A DNA stretch of 64,000 bases from Arthrobacter sp. SLBN-122 (GTDB lineage Bacteria; Actinomycetota; Actinomycetes; Actinomycetales; Micrococcaceae), in the NCBI RefSeq assembly GCF_006715165.1, contig NZ_VFMS01000001.1, positions 2,976,001 through 3,040,000 on the forward strand. Direction: 5' to 3'. Below the pieces are notes generated by a model. The model searched no databases. It had not been told where the DNA came from and worked only from the letters and a program-made list of their open reading frames with translations. Below, piece by piece: positions 52,422 to 61,916 of the stretch (the stretch's first letter is position 1; each line of letters opens with the position of its first letter). The position numbers and the translations under genes were made by a program.

Positions 52422-53300
52422 ATGCAACGCATCCTTCCCCTCGTCGCGGCCCAGGCAAGGCCCCGGCTCATCGGCGAACCTGTCTCGGCCTTCGCCGACG
52501 AGGTCAAAGCAGCCCTCGAAGCCCAGCCGCACAGCAAGCTGGTAATCTTCCCCGAGCTGCACCTCTTCGGCGACGAAGACCCGGACCTGCAGCGCGCCGA
52601 AATGCTCCAGGCCAGCGCCGAACCGCTGGACGGGCCACGGGTCACAGAGCTCAAGCAGCTCGCCAGGGACCTCAACATCTGGCTGGTCCCCGGCAGCGTC
52701 TGCGAACGCGGCCCCGAAGGCCAGCTGTTCAACACCCAGCTGGTCCTGTCGCCGGAGGGGGAGCTCGCGGGCTACTACAGGAAGATCTTCCCGTGGCGCC
52801 CGTTCGAGCCCTACGATCCCGGCGACCGGTTCACCACGGTGGACCTGCGCGGCATCGGCAGGCTAGGCCTGAACATCTGCTACGACGCCTGGTACCCGGA
52901 AGTGTCCCGCCAGCTCGCCTGGATGGGCGCCGAGGTGATCCTCAACGTCGTCAAAACCACCACGCCGGACCGCAGGCAGGAGCTAATCCTCGCCAAGGCC
53001 AACGCGATCGTCAACCAGGTGTTCATGGTCAGCGTCAATTGCGCCGGCCCCACCGGCAAGGGCCAGAGCATCATCGTGGACCCGGAGGGCAACACCCTCG
53101 CCGAGGCCCCGGACGCTGAACCGGTGCTGCTCACCGCGGAACTGGACCTGGCCGCCGTCGAGCATGTCCGCACGCACGGCACGGAGAACCTCAACCGCCC
53201 CTGGTCCCAGTTTCGCGAGGGGGAGCCCGCCGTCGAACTTTCCGTCTACCAAGGCCGGATCAATCCGGCCACCTGGACACCGCCGTCCTACAAGCCGTAA
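52422..53300 (+). CDS. nitrilase-superfamily carbon-nitrogen hydrolase (first of two)
   Basis: Predicted amidase or nitrilase-like hydrolase of 292 aa. The catalytic triad is Glu45 (VIFPELHLFG), Lys121 (YYRKIFPWRPFEP) and Cys153 (LNICYDAWYPEVSRQLAWMG). A further conserved Glu follows in the AEVILNVVKTTTPDRRQELI region. The block GKGQSIIVDPEGNTLAEAPD is the usual late motif. Cytoplasmic; it releases ammonia or an amine from an amide or nitrile, but the substrate is not readable. First gene of an operon with an APC permease and a second hydrolase of the same superfamily, regulated by the divergent GntR protein by inference. Confidence 0.93.
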   Translation: MQRILPLVAAQARPRLIGEPVSAFADEVKAALEAQPHSKLVIFPELHLFGDEDPDLQRAEMLQASAEPLDGPRVTELKQLARDLNIWLVPGSVCERGPEGQLFNTQLVLSPEGELAGYYRKIFPWRPFEPYDPGDRFTTVDLRGIGRLGLNICYDAWYPEVSRQLAWMGAEVILNVVKTTTPDRRQELILAKANAIVNQVFMVSVNCAGPTGKGQSIIVDPEGNTLAEAPDAEPVLLTAELDLAAVEHVRTHGTENLNRPWSQFREGEPAVELSVYQGRINPATWTPPSYKP

Positions 53301-53310
53301 GGAAACCACC

Positions 53311-54660
53311 GTGACAACAACCCTCACCCGCACGCTGAAGCTGCCGTCGCTGGTCCTGTTCGGGCTGGCGTACCTGACGCCGATCATCGTCCTGGGGATC
53401 TTCGGCATCATTGCCGAGACCACCGGCGGCGCCGCGCCCGCCGCATACCTCGTGGCGCTGGTAGCCATGCTGTTCACCGCACACAGCTACGGCCGGATGG
53501 CCATCGCCTACCCCGTGGCCGGCTCCGCCTACACGTACGTCCGCCGCTCCATCGATCCCCGGGTTGGCTTCCTGGTGGGCTGGGCCGTCCTGCTTGACTA
53601 CCTCTTCCTGCCCATGGTCATCTGGCTCATCGGCGGTTCCTACCTGACCGCCCAGTTCGCCGGCATCCCCATCGGCGTCTGGATCGTGGGCTTCATCGTC
53701 ATCACCACGCTGCTGAACATCCTGGGCATCAAGGTGGCGGACAAGGCCAACTACGTGCTGATGGCCTTCCAGCTGCTGGTTCTCGTGTTCTTCGTGGCGC
53801 TGGCCATCGGCAACGTGGTGTCCGCCAACGGGGCCGGGGGACTGGCCAGCGGGGAGCCGCTCTTCAACGACACGTCCAGCTTCGCGACCATCTCCGCGGG
53901 CGCGGCCATCGCCGCCTACTCCTTCCTGGGGTTCGACGCCGTCACCACCCTCACCGAGGAAACCATCGACCCGCGCCGGACCGTGCCGCGCGCCATCATG
54001 CTCGTGGCGCTGATCGGCGGCGGCATCTTCGTGGCCGTGTCCTACGTGACCCAGCTGGTGCACCCTGGTGGCGTGTTCGAGGACTCGGCGTCCGCGGCCA
54101 GCTCGATCGCCCTGCAGATCGGCGGGGAGCTGTTCGGTGCCGTGTTCCTGGCCGGCCTGGTGGTGGCGCAGTTCGCCTCCGGCCTTGCCGCGCAGGCCAG
54201 CGCCTCCCGGCTGATGTACGCCATGGGCCGCGACTCGGTGCTGCCCAAGGCCGTCTTCGGCAGGCTCAGTGAGAAGTACCACACCCCGGTGGCGAACCTG
54301 GTCATCACCGGCATCATCGGCCTGATCGCGCTGTTCCTGGACGTGGCCACGTCGACGTCGTTCATCAACTTCGGTGCCTTCACCGCCTTCACGCTGGTGA
54401 ACGCCTCGGTGGTGTTCCACTACTTGCGCCAGCGCCGGGCCGGGCAGCAGCTGAACCCCGTGTCCTACGTGGTGGTCCCGGTGGTCGGCGCCATCATCTG
54501 CGCCTACCTGCTCTCCCAGCTGGACAGCAACGCCATTACGCTGGGATTGTCCTGGCTTGCTTTGGGCATAGTGGTCCTGGCCCTGATAACCCGGGGCTTC
54601 AAGGCCGCGCCGCCGGAGATGACGGCCACCGAGAAGGCGACGGTCGAGGCGGCCGCCTGA
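53311..54660 (+). CDS. APC-superfamily amino acid permease
   Basis: Twelve-TM permease of 449 aa of the APC superfamily (AGT/YfnA-like). Typical parts: LPSLVLFGLAYLTPIIVLGI FGIIAETTGGAAPAAYLVAL VAMLFTAHSYGRMAIAYPVA GSAYTYVRRSIDPRVGFLVG WA, FLGFDAVTTLTEETIDPRRT VPRAIMLVALIGGGIF and ASRLMYAMGRDSVLPKAVFG. It is encoded between two nitrilase-superfamily hydrolases with 10-bp and 48-bp gaps. It probably imports their substrate or a related amide or amine. GTG 53311 has TAAGGAAA 8 nt upstream and is the natural start. Little else can be said about substrate choice. Confidence 0.94.
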   Translation: MTTTLTRTLKLPSLVLFGLAYLTPIIVLGIFGIIAETTGGAAPAAYLVALVAMLFTAHSYGRMAIAYPVAGSAYTYVRRSIDPRVGFLVGWAVLLDYLFLPMVIWLIGGSYLTAQFAGIPIGVWIVGFIVITTLLNILGIKVADKANYVLMAFQLLVLVFFVALAIGNVVSANGAGGLASGEPLFNDTSSFATISAGAAIAAYSFLGFDAVTTLTEETIDPRRTVPRAIMLVALIGGGIFVAVSYVTQLVHPGGVFEDSASAASSIALQIGGELFGAVFLAGLVVAQFASGLAAQASASRLMYAMGRDSVLPKAVFGRLSEKYHTPVANLVITGIIGLIALFLDVATSTSFINFGAFTAFTLVNASVVFHYLRQRRAGQQLNPVSYVVVPVVGAIICAYLLSQLDSNAITLGLSWLALGIVVLALITRGFKAAPPEMTATEKATVEAAA

Positions 54661-54708
54661 GCCTGTTTGCTTGTTGTGTGGCCCGTTGGGGCCGGGGAAG
54701 GAACGCTT

Positions 54709-55488
54709 GTGAGGATAGCGCTGGGGCAGCTGAAGTCGGGTGCCGACATCCGGGCCAACCTCGCCGCGATCGACCGGTTCGCCGCCGAGGCAGCGCGCGA
54801 CGGCGCCGCGCTTGCCGCTTTCCCGGAGTACGCCACCTATGAGAAGAAGAAGGTGGACGCCACGTTCCCGGCGGTGGCCGAGCCGCTGGACGGGCCTGTC
54901 TGCCGGGAGCTTGCCGCTATTGCCCGCCGCCACCGCATCGCGCTGGTGGCGGGCGTGGTGGAAACCTCGGAGGAGCCGGACAAGGCGTACAACACGCTGG
55001 TGGCGTTCGGGCCCGACGGCGGCCGGCTGGCTTCCTACCGGAAGATCCACCTTTTCGACGCGCAGGGCTTCGGGGAATCCACGTTTATCAAGCCCGGCCC
55101 GTCCACGGAGCCGGTGGTGTTCGAGCACGGGGGAGTGCGGTTCGGGCTGATGACCTGCTACGACCTACGGTTCCCGGAGCTGGCCAGGTCGTTGGCCGAC
55201 GCCGGCGCTCAGGTGCTGCTCGTCTGTTCGTCCTGGGTGCCGGGCGAGCACAAGACTGAGCAGTGGCTGGCCTTGAACGCCGCCCGGGCGATCGAGAACA
55301 GCGTGTATGTGGTGGGGGTGTGCCAGGCACCGCCGGTGTCCGTGGGACGAAGTGTGCTGGTGGACCCGATGGGGGTTATCGAGGCTGACCTGGGGGTGGT
55401 GGCAGGTGTGCGGGCGGTGGAGGTGTCGCTGGAGGCGGTGGACCGGGTGCGGGAGTCGTTCCCGATGTTCCGGCAGCGGCGGCTTTAA
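54709..55488 (+). CDS. nitrilase-superfamily carbon-nitrogen hydrolase (second of two)
   Basis: Predicted omega-amidase-like hydrolase of 259 aa. Triad residues are Glu40 (ALAAFPEYATY), Lys112 (ASYRKIHLFDAQG) and Cys150 (GLMTCYDLRFPELARSLADA). The layout FDAQGFGESTFIKPG and CYDLRFPEL resembles deaminated-glutathione amidase / Nit-type enzymes, whereas the first hydrolase differs. Thus the operon codes for two non-identical members of the family. GTG 54709 has GGGGAAGGAA upstream and gives the normal family start. Translation probably follows that of the permease. Confidence 0.93.
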   Translation: MRIALGQLKSGADIRANLAAIDRFAAEAARDGAALAAFPEYATYEKKKVDATFPAVAEPLDGPVCRELAAIARRHRIALVAGVVETSEEPDKAYNTLVAFGPDGGRLASYRKIHLFDAQGFGESTFIKPGPSTEPVVFEHGGVRFGLMTCYDLRFPELARSLADAGAQVLLVCSSWVPGEHKTEQWLALNAARAIENSVYVVGVCQAPPVSVGRSVLVDPMGVIEADLGVVAGVRAVEVSLEAVDRVRESFPMFRQRRL

Positions 55489-55916
55489 GGCCGGCAGTAC
55501 GAATGCTCAGGGAGGGCCGCTATCGACTGGTGCCGGTGAACTTGGTCGCTGACGTCTTCTGAGGGCGGCCGTTTCCGGCGGGAAGACGAATCACTGGCTA
55601 GCCAGCGCTTACGGTTATCGTCGCCAAAAACAGGCTTGCCGACAACGCCGCGATGGACCCGCTAGCGGAGCGTCATGCCGCGGCCAGAGTCTGTTCATCA
55701 ACTGGGGAAGGGATTGGAGATCGTAGGGGCCACCAGAAACCGGATCCGGAGTCAGGGCAGCTGGCGAGCTACGTCATGATCACAAATAAGACAAATTTGC
55801 TCATGGCACTCTCCGACCCCGGCGACTATCCGAAAATTGTGGGAGGCTAGTGCCATCCCCAGCGGTTGTAGAGTGCGGTGCTCATTCTGTACTCGTAGAA
55901 CGAGTAGGAACTCTGT
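55489..55916. other. 428-bp region without a confident gene
   Basis: No frame has a good start, ribosome-binding site and composition. A/T content rises toward 55800. The region separates the nitrilase operon from the accessory genes that follow. Confidence 0.55.
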
Positions 55917-56753
55917 ATGTCTGATACGCAATTTCAAGCTGTCATAGCTTGCGTAATCCTGTTGCTTGTTATCGCATCCGCAATCATCTTTGCGCGTTGG
56001 AACCATTCACGACTCATGAGTAGAGCGCGGGCGGAGATCGAACCCGACGAAGCCCTGTCCCTTCGTTCGGAGTTTCTTGATGCTATAACAGCCGCAAGCG
56101 CCAATCAGAGAACAGTCGTAAACACGCTTCCCTTCTGGAGAGGAACCGGATACCGCGGATATCAAAGAACGATGGTAATCGAACCGCTACTCACTGAGCA
56201 CATAGTTTCTACTCCTCCCAGTAGCGGCAATGCGTTCGCGAACTTGTTCGACAGAGCTGTCAACTATGCTTTCTGCATTCCAGCATCTTCGTTAATTCTT
56301 AGCGACCGAGATTGGTTACGAATGGTTCACGATGGGGTTAGTGCTAAGAATCTCGTTATAGAAAGGATGAGAATTACTTTGAAATCGGACAGTCATGATC
56401 GCACCAACATTATCAATAGCGGCGGGGGCAACGTCTCAGCAAATCAGGCCGGCGGGAACGGAAAACAGACTGTCCGGAATGTATCCCAAGAGCATCGGAG
56501 CCTACCTATGGGTGAGTTCGTCGAGCTGATAAAAGCGTTGCGTCTGGATGCTGTAAGTGCGCCAACACGAGAAGTAAGGCAGCAAATAAACGAACTTGCC
56601 GATTCCATGGAGGACGAAGTTCAAGCAGACCAGCCAGACGAACTTCGGCTCGAAGGACTCCTGGCGCGAGCGACGCGTTACGTGAAGAATTTCGGATTGG
56701 CCATGACAACGACAAAGGAAGTTATCGATGCCATTGGCAACTTTGGAAAGTAG
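55917..56753 (+). CDS. hypothetical membrane-anchored protein with Gly/Asn-rich segment, 278 aa
   Basis: One N-terminal TM helix (FQAVIACVILLLVIASAIIF A) places the rest in the cytoplasm or outside, undetermined. A roughly 110-residue domain follows. Residues about 160-190 read NIINSGGGNVSANQAGGNGK QTVRN, a Gly/Asn-rich stretch with a hydrophobic start. After it comes a helical C-terminal bundle (FVELIKALRLDAVSAPTREV RQQINELADSMEDEVQADQP DELRLEGLLARATRYVKNFG LAMTTTKEVIDAIGNFGK). Similar Gly/Asn segments preceding a small helical domain occur in bacterial signalling and effector-associated proteins; this resemblance is by eye and weak. Composition is less G/C-rich than neighbours. Confidence 0.65.
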   Translation: MSDTQFQAVIACVILLLVIASAIIFARWNHSRLMSRARAEIEPDEALSLRSEFLDAITAASANQRTVVNTLPFWRGTGYRGYQRTMVIEPLLTEHIVSTPPSSGNAFANLFDRAVNYAFCIPASSLILSDRDWLRMVHDGVSAKNLVIERMRITLKSDSHDRTNIINSGGGNVSANQAGGNGKQTVRNVSQEHRSLPMGEFVELIKALRLDAVSAPTREVRQQINELADSMEDEVQADQPDELRLEGLLARATRYVKNFGLAMTTTKEVIDAIGNFGK

Positions 56754-57073
56754 AACGGCCTCGTCGCGCCGTATCGCGACATCGCACTGACGTCGACGAG
56801 CAGCACTACCACTCTTGCGAAATACAACGTGCTCTGCTGAATGGGTCCGAGACAGCGACGTCCGCTGATCCCTTTGGTGCTCGAGCGCGGAAGAACGCGG
56901 TTCGGCTGATCACCGGCTGCGAACGGTGCGGAAAGCAGTTCGCGCAGCGCTCTGGCGCCTTTTGGGCTTCGACACCGATGCGATTTGACCTTTCACTGAC
57001 TTGGCCGGGCAAAGACAACGTATGGAAGGTACTGCCGACACGTCGAGCCCGTCGTTACCAGCTCCGTTCGTGA
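56754..57073 (+). pseudogene. possible remnant with zinc-finger-like segment
   Basis: A frame without start codon reads, among other things, RLITGCERCGKQFAQRSGAF WASTPMRFDLSLTWPGKDN, ending at a TGA at 57071-57073. The C-x-x-C-G-K and R-S-G-A-F pattern resembles the first half of a small zinc-finger motif, but the second Cys pair is missing. It may be the remains of a gene. Low confidence. Confidence 0.2.
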
Positions 57074-57118
57074 TCGTGTCGAACGGGATTGGGTTCTGGG
57101 TGAAGGCATAATTGCGGC

Positions 57119-58243
57119 ATGACTGAACCATCGGCGTACGAGCTCGAAGCATGGCACAACATCCAGCGGTTCAAAGGCCGACCGCTCTCACAGGCGATAC
57201 GAAATGCGGGCGAGCAGGTGGCCATCGGCGCTGAGAAGATCGGTGAGCGCGCCACGCAGTATTTGGAGGAAAGGCCAGGAGCTCAAGCTACCGTTGTTCG
57301 GGGACAGGAGCTCGTTTCCAAGGGAGCTCACGCGCTCGGCACCGGGGCTCGAAAAGCGGCCGAGGCCATTCCGGACGGAATTTCCGATTGGAGCGGCGCT
57401 GCATTTACATCGATGCGCAAATCGGTGGCGAGGGTCTCAAGGGCAGGACTCTCACCAAAGCAAGTGGTAGCGAAGCACAAGAAGCGAAAGCATGCCGTCA
57501 GTAACCTTTCCGACCTGCGACGTCTGGACCTCGAGCAGATCGACGCTGTTCGTGGACGAGGGGCGAGCTGGGGATATCCACTTGCTGCTGCGCTTTCTGG
57601 AGCCGGTGCAGGGCTGGCGATCTCCGGCGGGGAACTTGCAGTCCCCCTCACTGGTGGTGCCTCGGCAGCACCTTCGGGCGCCGTAATCGCCGGCGCCTTC
57701 GTTGGCGACGCCGCATTAGTTCTGGCACTCGGGTCCCGCTGCGTCGGCGAAGTGTCGTTGCACTACGGCTACGATCCGGAAGAACCTGCTGAAAAGCTCT
57801 TTATCATGTCTGTCGTCAATGCCGGAACGGCTGTGTCCGCCGGTGCGAAGTCTGCCGCACTGGCCGACATGTCACGCCTCACCCAAGCTCTTGTCCGCAA
57901 AAAGACGTGGGAAATTCTGGATAGATCGATCGTCTCTCAGGTCTCGAAGCAATTCGCGAAGGCCTTCGGCGTTCGCCTCACGAAGCAGGGGCTCGGCAAG
58001 GTTGTCCCCGTCGCAGGAATTCTCGTGGGCGGGACCCTTAACTGGACCACTTTGGAAGGGATCTTTGACGCCGCCAATATCGCGTACCGTCGGCGGTTTC
58101 TCCTTGAAAAGTACCCGCACCTTGAAGAGGGGGAAGCACAAGGATGGCTTCCTTATGACGACCAATCCGGCCTAGACGACTCCGACGAACCTATCAGCGT
58201 GCTCGGTGAGATCGTCGAGGCGGGCGGCCCCGACCTGCACTGA
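57119..58243 (+). CDS. EcsC-family protein
   Basis: Protein of 374 aa related to the EcsC family. Residues about 1-60 are helical and polar (YELEAWHNIQRFKGRPLSQA, a typical EcsC start with W and R-x-x-L). Following parts include LSGAGAGLAISGGELAVPLT GGASAAPSGAVIAGAFVGDA ALVLALGSRCVGEVSLHYGY DPEEPAEKLFIMSVVNAGTA VSAGAK and LTKQGLGKVVPVAGILVGGT LNWTTLEGIFDAANIAYRRR FLLEKYP, which are characteristic of the family. The hydrophobic, Gly-rich segments suggest membrane association. The function of EcsC is not established. No adjacent ABC-type EcsAB genes are present, so this is a stand-alone member in an accessory patch. Confidence 0.85.
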   Translation: MTEPSAYELEAWHNIQRFKGRPLSQAIRNAGEQVAIGAEKIGERATQYLEERPGAQATVVRGQELVSKGAHALGTGARKAAEAIPDGISDWSGAAFTSMRKSVARVSRAGLSPKQVVAKHKKRKHAVSNLSDLRRLDLEQIDAVRGRGASWGYPLAAALSGAGAGLAISGGELAVPLTGGASAAPSGAVIAGAFVGDAALVLALGSRCVGEVSLHYGYDPEEPAEKLFIMSVVNAGTAVSAGAKSAALADMSRLTQALVRKKTWEILDRSIVSQVSKQFAKAFGVRLTKQGLGKVVPVAGILVGGTLNWTTLEGIFDAANIAYRRRFLLEKYPHLEEGEAQGWLPYDDQSGLDDSDEPISVLGEIVEAGGPDLH

Positions 58244-58424
58244 TCTTGGCGTCTCCGCCCGAAGGAGTGTGGTGCAGATCGGTCCAGGCCGTGGACGCCG
58301 ACCTCAAAGCTGGGCCACACAACAGTGACAGTGTGAAACGGACCGGCTGGTTACAAAAAACGCTTGGCGATAAGAACTTTTTGTAAGTCGGGGAAATGTC
58401 CACGCCAGCCTTCATATTGCTCGT

Positions 58425-58670
58425 ATGGCTAAAGAGGGCGCGACAAGGAAAAGAGCTGTGACGAGGAAGTGTCCGGTTTGCGGGCATGAAGCTTGGCGCA
58501 TCATGTATGGCATGGTGATGCCCGATGCCAAGGAGGAGCATCCGAGAACGGTATTTGCCGGCTGCGTCGTACTCACTGAAGAGCGCTATTACCTAGGGTC
58601 CGGTAAGACAGAACTTGGCGTCCCGCAATGGGCTTGTCAGGACGCCGAGTGCGGCCACCGCTGGTGGTGA
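58425..58670 (+). CDS. small zinc-ribbon protein, 81 aa
   Basis: Small protein with a probable zinc ribbon: RKCPVCGHEAWRIMYGMVMP begins with Cys-x-x-Cys and WACQDAECGHRWW ends with a second Cys pair (C-x-x-x-x-C). The middle region is beta-like (TVFAGCVVLTEERYYLGSGK TELGVP). It is encoded 12 bp from the convergent helicase-nuclease gene. Family not recognised by name; DNA, RNA or protein binding is possible. Confidence 0.8.
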   Translation: MAKEGATRKRAVTRKCPVCGHEAWRIMYGMVMPDAKEEHPRTVFAGCVVLTEERYYLGSGKTELGVPQWACQDAECGHRWW

Positions 58671-58682
58671 TTGTACTCGGGG

Positions 58683-61600
58683 CTAGGTCTCACTGACCTC
58701 GTAGACATTTCCAAGCGCCGGGAAGTGGATCAGGGTCCGCAACACCGGTTTTCCCGTCGCAGCGAGAACAGCGCCGCGGTAGGCAGCCATTTGTCCAAGG
58801 TACATTTCCCGAATATGGCCTTCGGGATCGCTGCCCGGATACGTCTTGTGATCCACAAGCACATATCCCTCCGGCCCCTCAAGCAGAAGGTCAATCCACC
58901 CCTCCATCACCCTGTTCTCCGGCCGCCAGCCGATGGCGGCCTCACGGTGCCGGATCCAGCCGGGGAACTCTGCATTCAAGTGCTCTTCGAAGCGGGTTCC
59001 TGATGTCACGAGGAGCTCAGGGCCGACCAGATGTCCGATCTTCCAACGCCCAATGATTCGTTCTGCAAGGTCAAGCTGCTGCCCGGAGTCGAGGGCGCCG
59101 TATGCCGTACCGAGGTAGGCATGGACGGCGCTGCCCACGGCTCCCCATTCGTCTGCACCATGCCCTGCCAGACGGGAGCCCAGTTCCGCAGCCAGGAACA
59201 CGGTTGTCTTGTCCCCGTCCGAACCCTCGGAGCTGGCGGTCAGACGCGCCGGAAGATACGCGACGGGGGGTACTTGACTCGGCGCGTCGGTGAACTGCGC
59301 GGCCCCTGCGGGTACGGCCGCAGTCTGCTCCGCCGGTTCGAGTGTCGCAACCCGGGCCGGAAAGACGCCGCCGCCGGCAACGTTCAAGGTCCCCGAGGCG
59401 CCTGGCGACTCCGGGTCCTCGAACAGGTCCGCCCCGGGGTCCCGGGCTTCGGGTTCCCCGGCTGCAGACCAGGACAGAAGGGATTCGACGCCGAGATTGT
59501 TCAGCAGGCCGGGGACGTTTCCCTTGCCCGTCAGCACATTGGTCTCCACGGCCCGGGTCATTCCGACGTACATCAGCCGTGCCATGTTCCGCCGCTCGCG
59601 CTCCTCGGCGTTCAAGGCCACCTGGCTCTCCTTGCCGCGGGCATCCAGCGGTGAGCCCGAATAGGGGAAAGGGCTGGGCCAGAAGCGGATCCAGCGTCCG
59701 GCGAGGGGCTGCTCAAGATCAAGCGTTCCGTCCTGTTCCACGGCGGCACCGAACGCCGCGAAGCGCAGGTCCTTGTCTAGCGCCTCCATGACCACCACGG
59801 GCCACTCCAGCCCCTTGGCTTTGTGGTAGGTGAGGACGTTGACGACGTCCGGGCCGGCGTTCTCAGCCGACTGCTGCTGCTCCGAACCGAAGAATGTCAG
59901 GAATCCCCGCAAGGTGGCGGGCGAGCGGAGCGCCAGGCAACGCTCGTAGTAGTCCTCAAGGGCGCCGCGGAGGGCGTCGAGATTGCGTAGCCGTGTCGCC
60001 GGCGCGGACCAGGACTTGATCAGCCGCGGAAGGTCCAGCGCCCCGACCACCGCTTCGAAGATTTCGGTCGGCGTGGCCGTCTTGGCCTGCGTGCGCAGCG
60101 CATCCAACGCTGTCAGCAATGGTTCCGTTCTCCAGCGGTCCAGCACCGGTGCGGGGTCGACGGCGGACAGCAGTTCCCGCTGCCATGTCAGGTTCGCAGA
60201 ATGGCCGGGGTGGAGGGCCACAATCTCGGTGAGTGCCACCGTGTCGTAGCCGTCCGCCACATACGCCATGCCTGCGCGGGCCAACTGGATTTCACGGGCG
60301 TCGGCAAGCTTGCGCGGATTGCGGCTTGCCCGGATACCCAGGCCGTCAAGGGCCGCGGAGAGCGCCTCGACATCGGCGTTGGACCGGGTCAACACAGCAA
60401 CGTCTCCCGGGCGGAACTCTGTGCGGCGCGCCAGGAACTCAGCAACGCCGGCCGCCGTGGCACGCAAGCGCTCGCCGTCGTTGCTTTGCGGACGTGTCCA
60501 GGCCTCGAGGCTGCCGGGTGACCAGTCTTTGTGATCCTCCGGCAGCTCGAGGTGCACGGTGTCGTAAGCCATGCCGTGCTGGGCGAACACGGGCTCGAAG
60601 ACCGCGTTGGACAGCTCGACGACGGCCTGGTGGGACCGCCAGGACTGTGAAAGCTGCTGTCTTGTTGGCACGCGGTCAACGACCGCCTGCATCAGGTCCG
60701 GGTCGGTGCCGCGGAATTCGTAAATCGACTGCTTCGGATCGCCCACCCACACGGCCTCTTTCACCAGGCTGCTGAGCTGGAGGAAGAGTTCCAGCTGCAG
60801 CGGGCTCGTGTCCTGGAATTCGTCGACAACAAGGAAGCTGATGCGCCGGCCAAACGACGCGCGGAAGGCCTCGCTGTTCCGGGCGAGCTGGAGGACGAGG
60901 GTCTCCTGGTCCACGAAGTCCATGAGTCCGTGAAGCCGCTTGAACTGGGCGTAGGTCAGGAGGCATTCGTTGGCACAGGCAAAGATGCGCCGGATGTATT
61001 GCTCCAAGTCGGAGTGGAACGCCGGGTTGGAGAGAAGTCCCTCATGAATGCGTTCCCGCAGGTCCCAGAAGATCGACTTGATCGGTGCGGCAGGGGCGGA
61101 CGCGATGAAACCGCGCCAGATCTCCCACGGTGTGTCATCGACGTTGACCGCCTGGTCGAGCTTCTGGATCACCTTGGGGTACTGCTCGCAGAAAGCCTTC
61201 GTGGTGATTTTCGCGGCTTTTCCGTCCGGGCCGATTCCCGTCCTTGCAACGGTATCGAGGTGGATCCGCCGCTCGATGAACTCCCGGTGCCAGACCTGCC
61301 GGTCGTCCTGGCCCGGCTCGTCCAGCAGTTCCCGGAGCCCGCGCCAGGACTGCTCGGCGCAGGCAGCCAGATCGTCGGCATCAAGGAGGTTGGTGCGCGC
61401 GGCGTCTACGATCGCGCGAACAGTCTCTTCCCACGGCTGGGCGTCCCGGGCTCCGTTTCCGTCAGTGCCCATCCTGCGGGCGATGGGCAGGATATCGGCT
61501 CCGTGCTCAGCGAGGATGGTGTCTGTGGCCAGGTGGAAGATCCCGTGGAGTTGCTCCTCTCCGATCACTTCAAGTGCCGGGGAGAGCCCTGCATCGATGG

Positions 61601-61916
61601 CATGCTCCTGAAGCAGTTTTCCGCAGACGCTGTTCACGGTCCCGATAAGGCTCGCCGGCAGTTGCTGCGCCGCGAGCTGCAACGACTCGGCCAGCTGGAG
61701 CTCTCCAGACGAGGAGGCTGAGCCCGACTGGTCCAGAAGCCGCGCCCCGATGCGCTCCTTCAGCTCACCGGCCGCCTTCTTGGTGAAGGTTGTCGCCATC
61801 ACGGCGTCGGCAGGCAATCCGTCCTCGATCTTCTCGGCGATGACCTGGGTGAGATGGAACGTTTTGCCGGTCCCGGCACTCGCCGAGACCATGGTGACGT
61901 TGTCCAGCAGGTTCAT
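58683..61916 (-). CDS. UvrD/RecB-type helicase-nuclease (AddA-like)
   Basis: ATP-dependent DNA helicase with C-terminal nuclease, 1077 aa. Walker A is SASAGTGKTFHLTQ near the N-terminus. Further SF1 motifs: TTFTKKAAGELKERI (Ia), VVDEFQDTSPLQLEL (II), VGDPKQSIYEFRGTDP (III), QLSQSWRSHQAVVELSN (IV), LTYHKAKGLEWPVVVM (V) and RLMYVGMTRAVE (VI). The C-terminal RecB-like nuclease has GWIDLLLEGPEGYVLVDHKT Y, the D-x-K core. The combination is that of RecB/AddA, which cut and unwind double-strand ends for repair or recombination. Start ATG 61916 has AAGGGGG before it and overlaps the stop of the upstream nuclease gene by 4 bp (ATGA), indicating coupled expression. Confidence 0.93.
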   Translation of the reverse strand: MNLLDNVTMVSASAGTGKTFHLTQVIAEKIEDGLPADAVMATTFTKKAAGELKERIGARLLDQSGSASSSGELQLAESLQLAAQQLPASLIGTVNSVCGKLLQEHAIDAGLSPALEVIGEEQLHGIFHLATDTILAEHGADILPIARRMGTDGNGARDAQPWEETVRAIVDAARTNLLDADDLAACAEQSWRGLRELLDEPGQDDRQVWHREFIERRIHLDTVARTGIGPDGKAAKITTKAFCEQYPKVIQKLDQAVNVDDTPWEIWRGFIASAPAAPIKSIFWDLRERIHEGLLSNPAFHSDLEQYIRRIFACANECLLTYAQFKRLHGLMDFVDQETLVLQLARNSEAFRASFGRRISFLVVDEFQDTSPLQLELFLQLSSLVKEAVWVGDPKQSIYEFRGTDPDLMQAVVDRVPTRQQLSQSWRSHQAVVELSNAVFEPVFAQHGMAYDTVHLELPEDHKDWSPGSLEAWTRPQSNDGERLRATAAGVAEFLARRTEFRPGDVAVLTRSNADVEALSAALDGLGIRASRNPRKLADAREIQLARAGMAYVADGYDTVALTEIVALHPGHSANLTWQRELLSAVDPAPVLDRWRTEPLLTALDALRTQAKTATPTEIFEAVVGALDLPRLIKSWSAPATRLRNLDALRGALEDYYERCLALRSPATLRGFLTFFGSEQQQSAENAGPDVVNVLTYHKAKGLEWPVVVMEALDKDLRFAAFGAAVEQDGTLDLEQPLAGRWIRFWPSPFPYSGSPLDARGKESQVALNAEERERRNMARLMYVGMTRAVETNVLTGKGNVPGLLNNLGVESLLSWSAAGEPEARDPGADLFEDPESPGASGTLNVAGGGVFPARVATLEPAEQTAAVPAGAAQFTDAPSQVPPVAYLPARLTASSEGSDGDKTTVFLAAELGSRLAGHGADEWGAVGSAVHAYLGTAYGALDSGQQLDLAERIIGRWKIGHLVGPELLVTSGTRFEEHLNAEFPGWIRHREAAIGWRPENRVMEGWIDLLLEGPEGYVLVDHKTYPGSDPEGHIREMYLGQMAAYRGAVLAATGKPVLRTLIHFPALGNVYEVSET

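Noticed and set aside
53260..55128. A 622-codon open frame opposite the permease and hydrolase 2
   Set aside because: Shadow frame with Gly/His/Arg-rich product and no domain.
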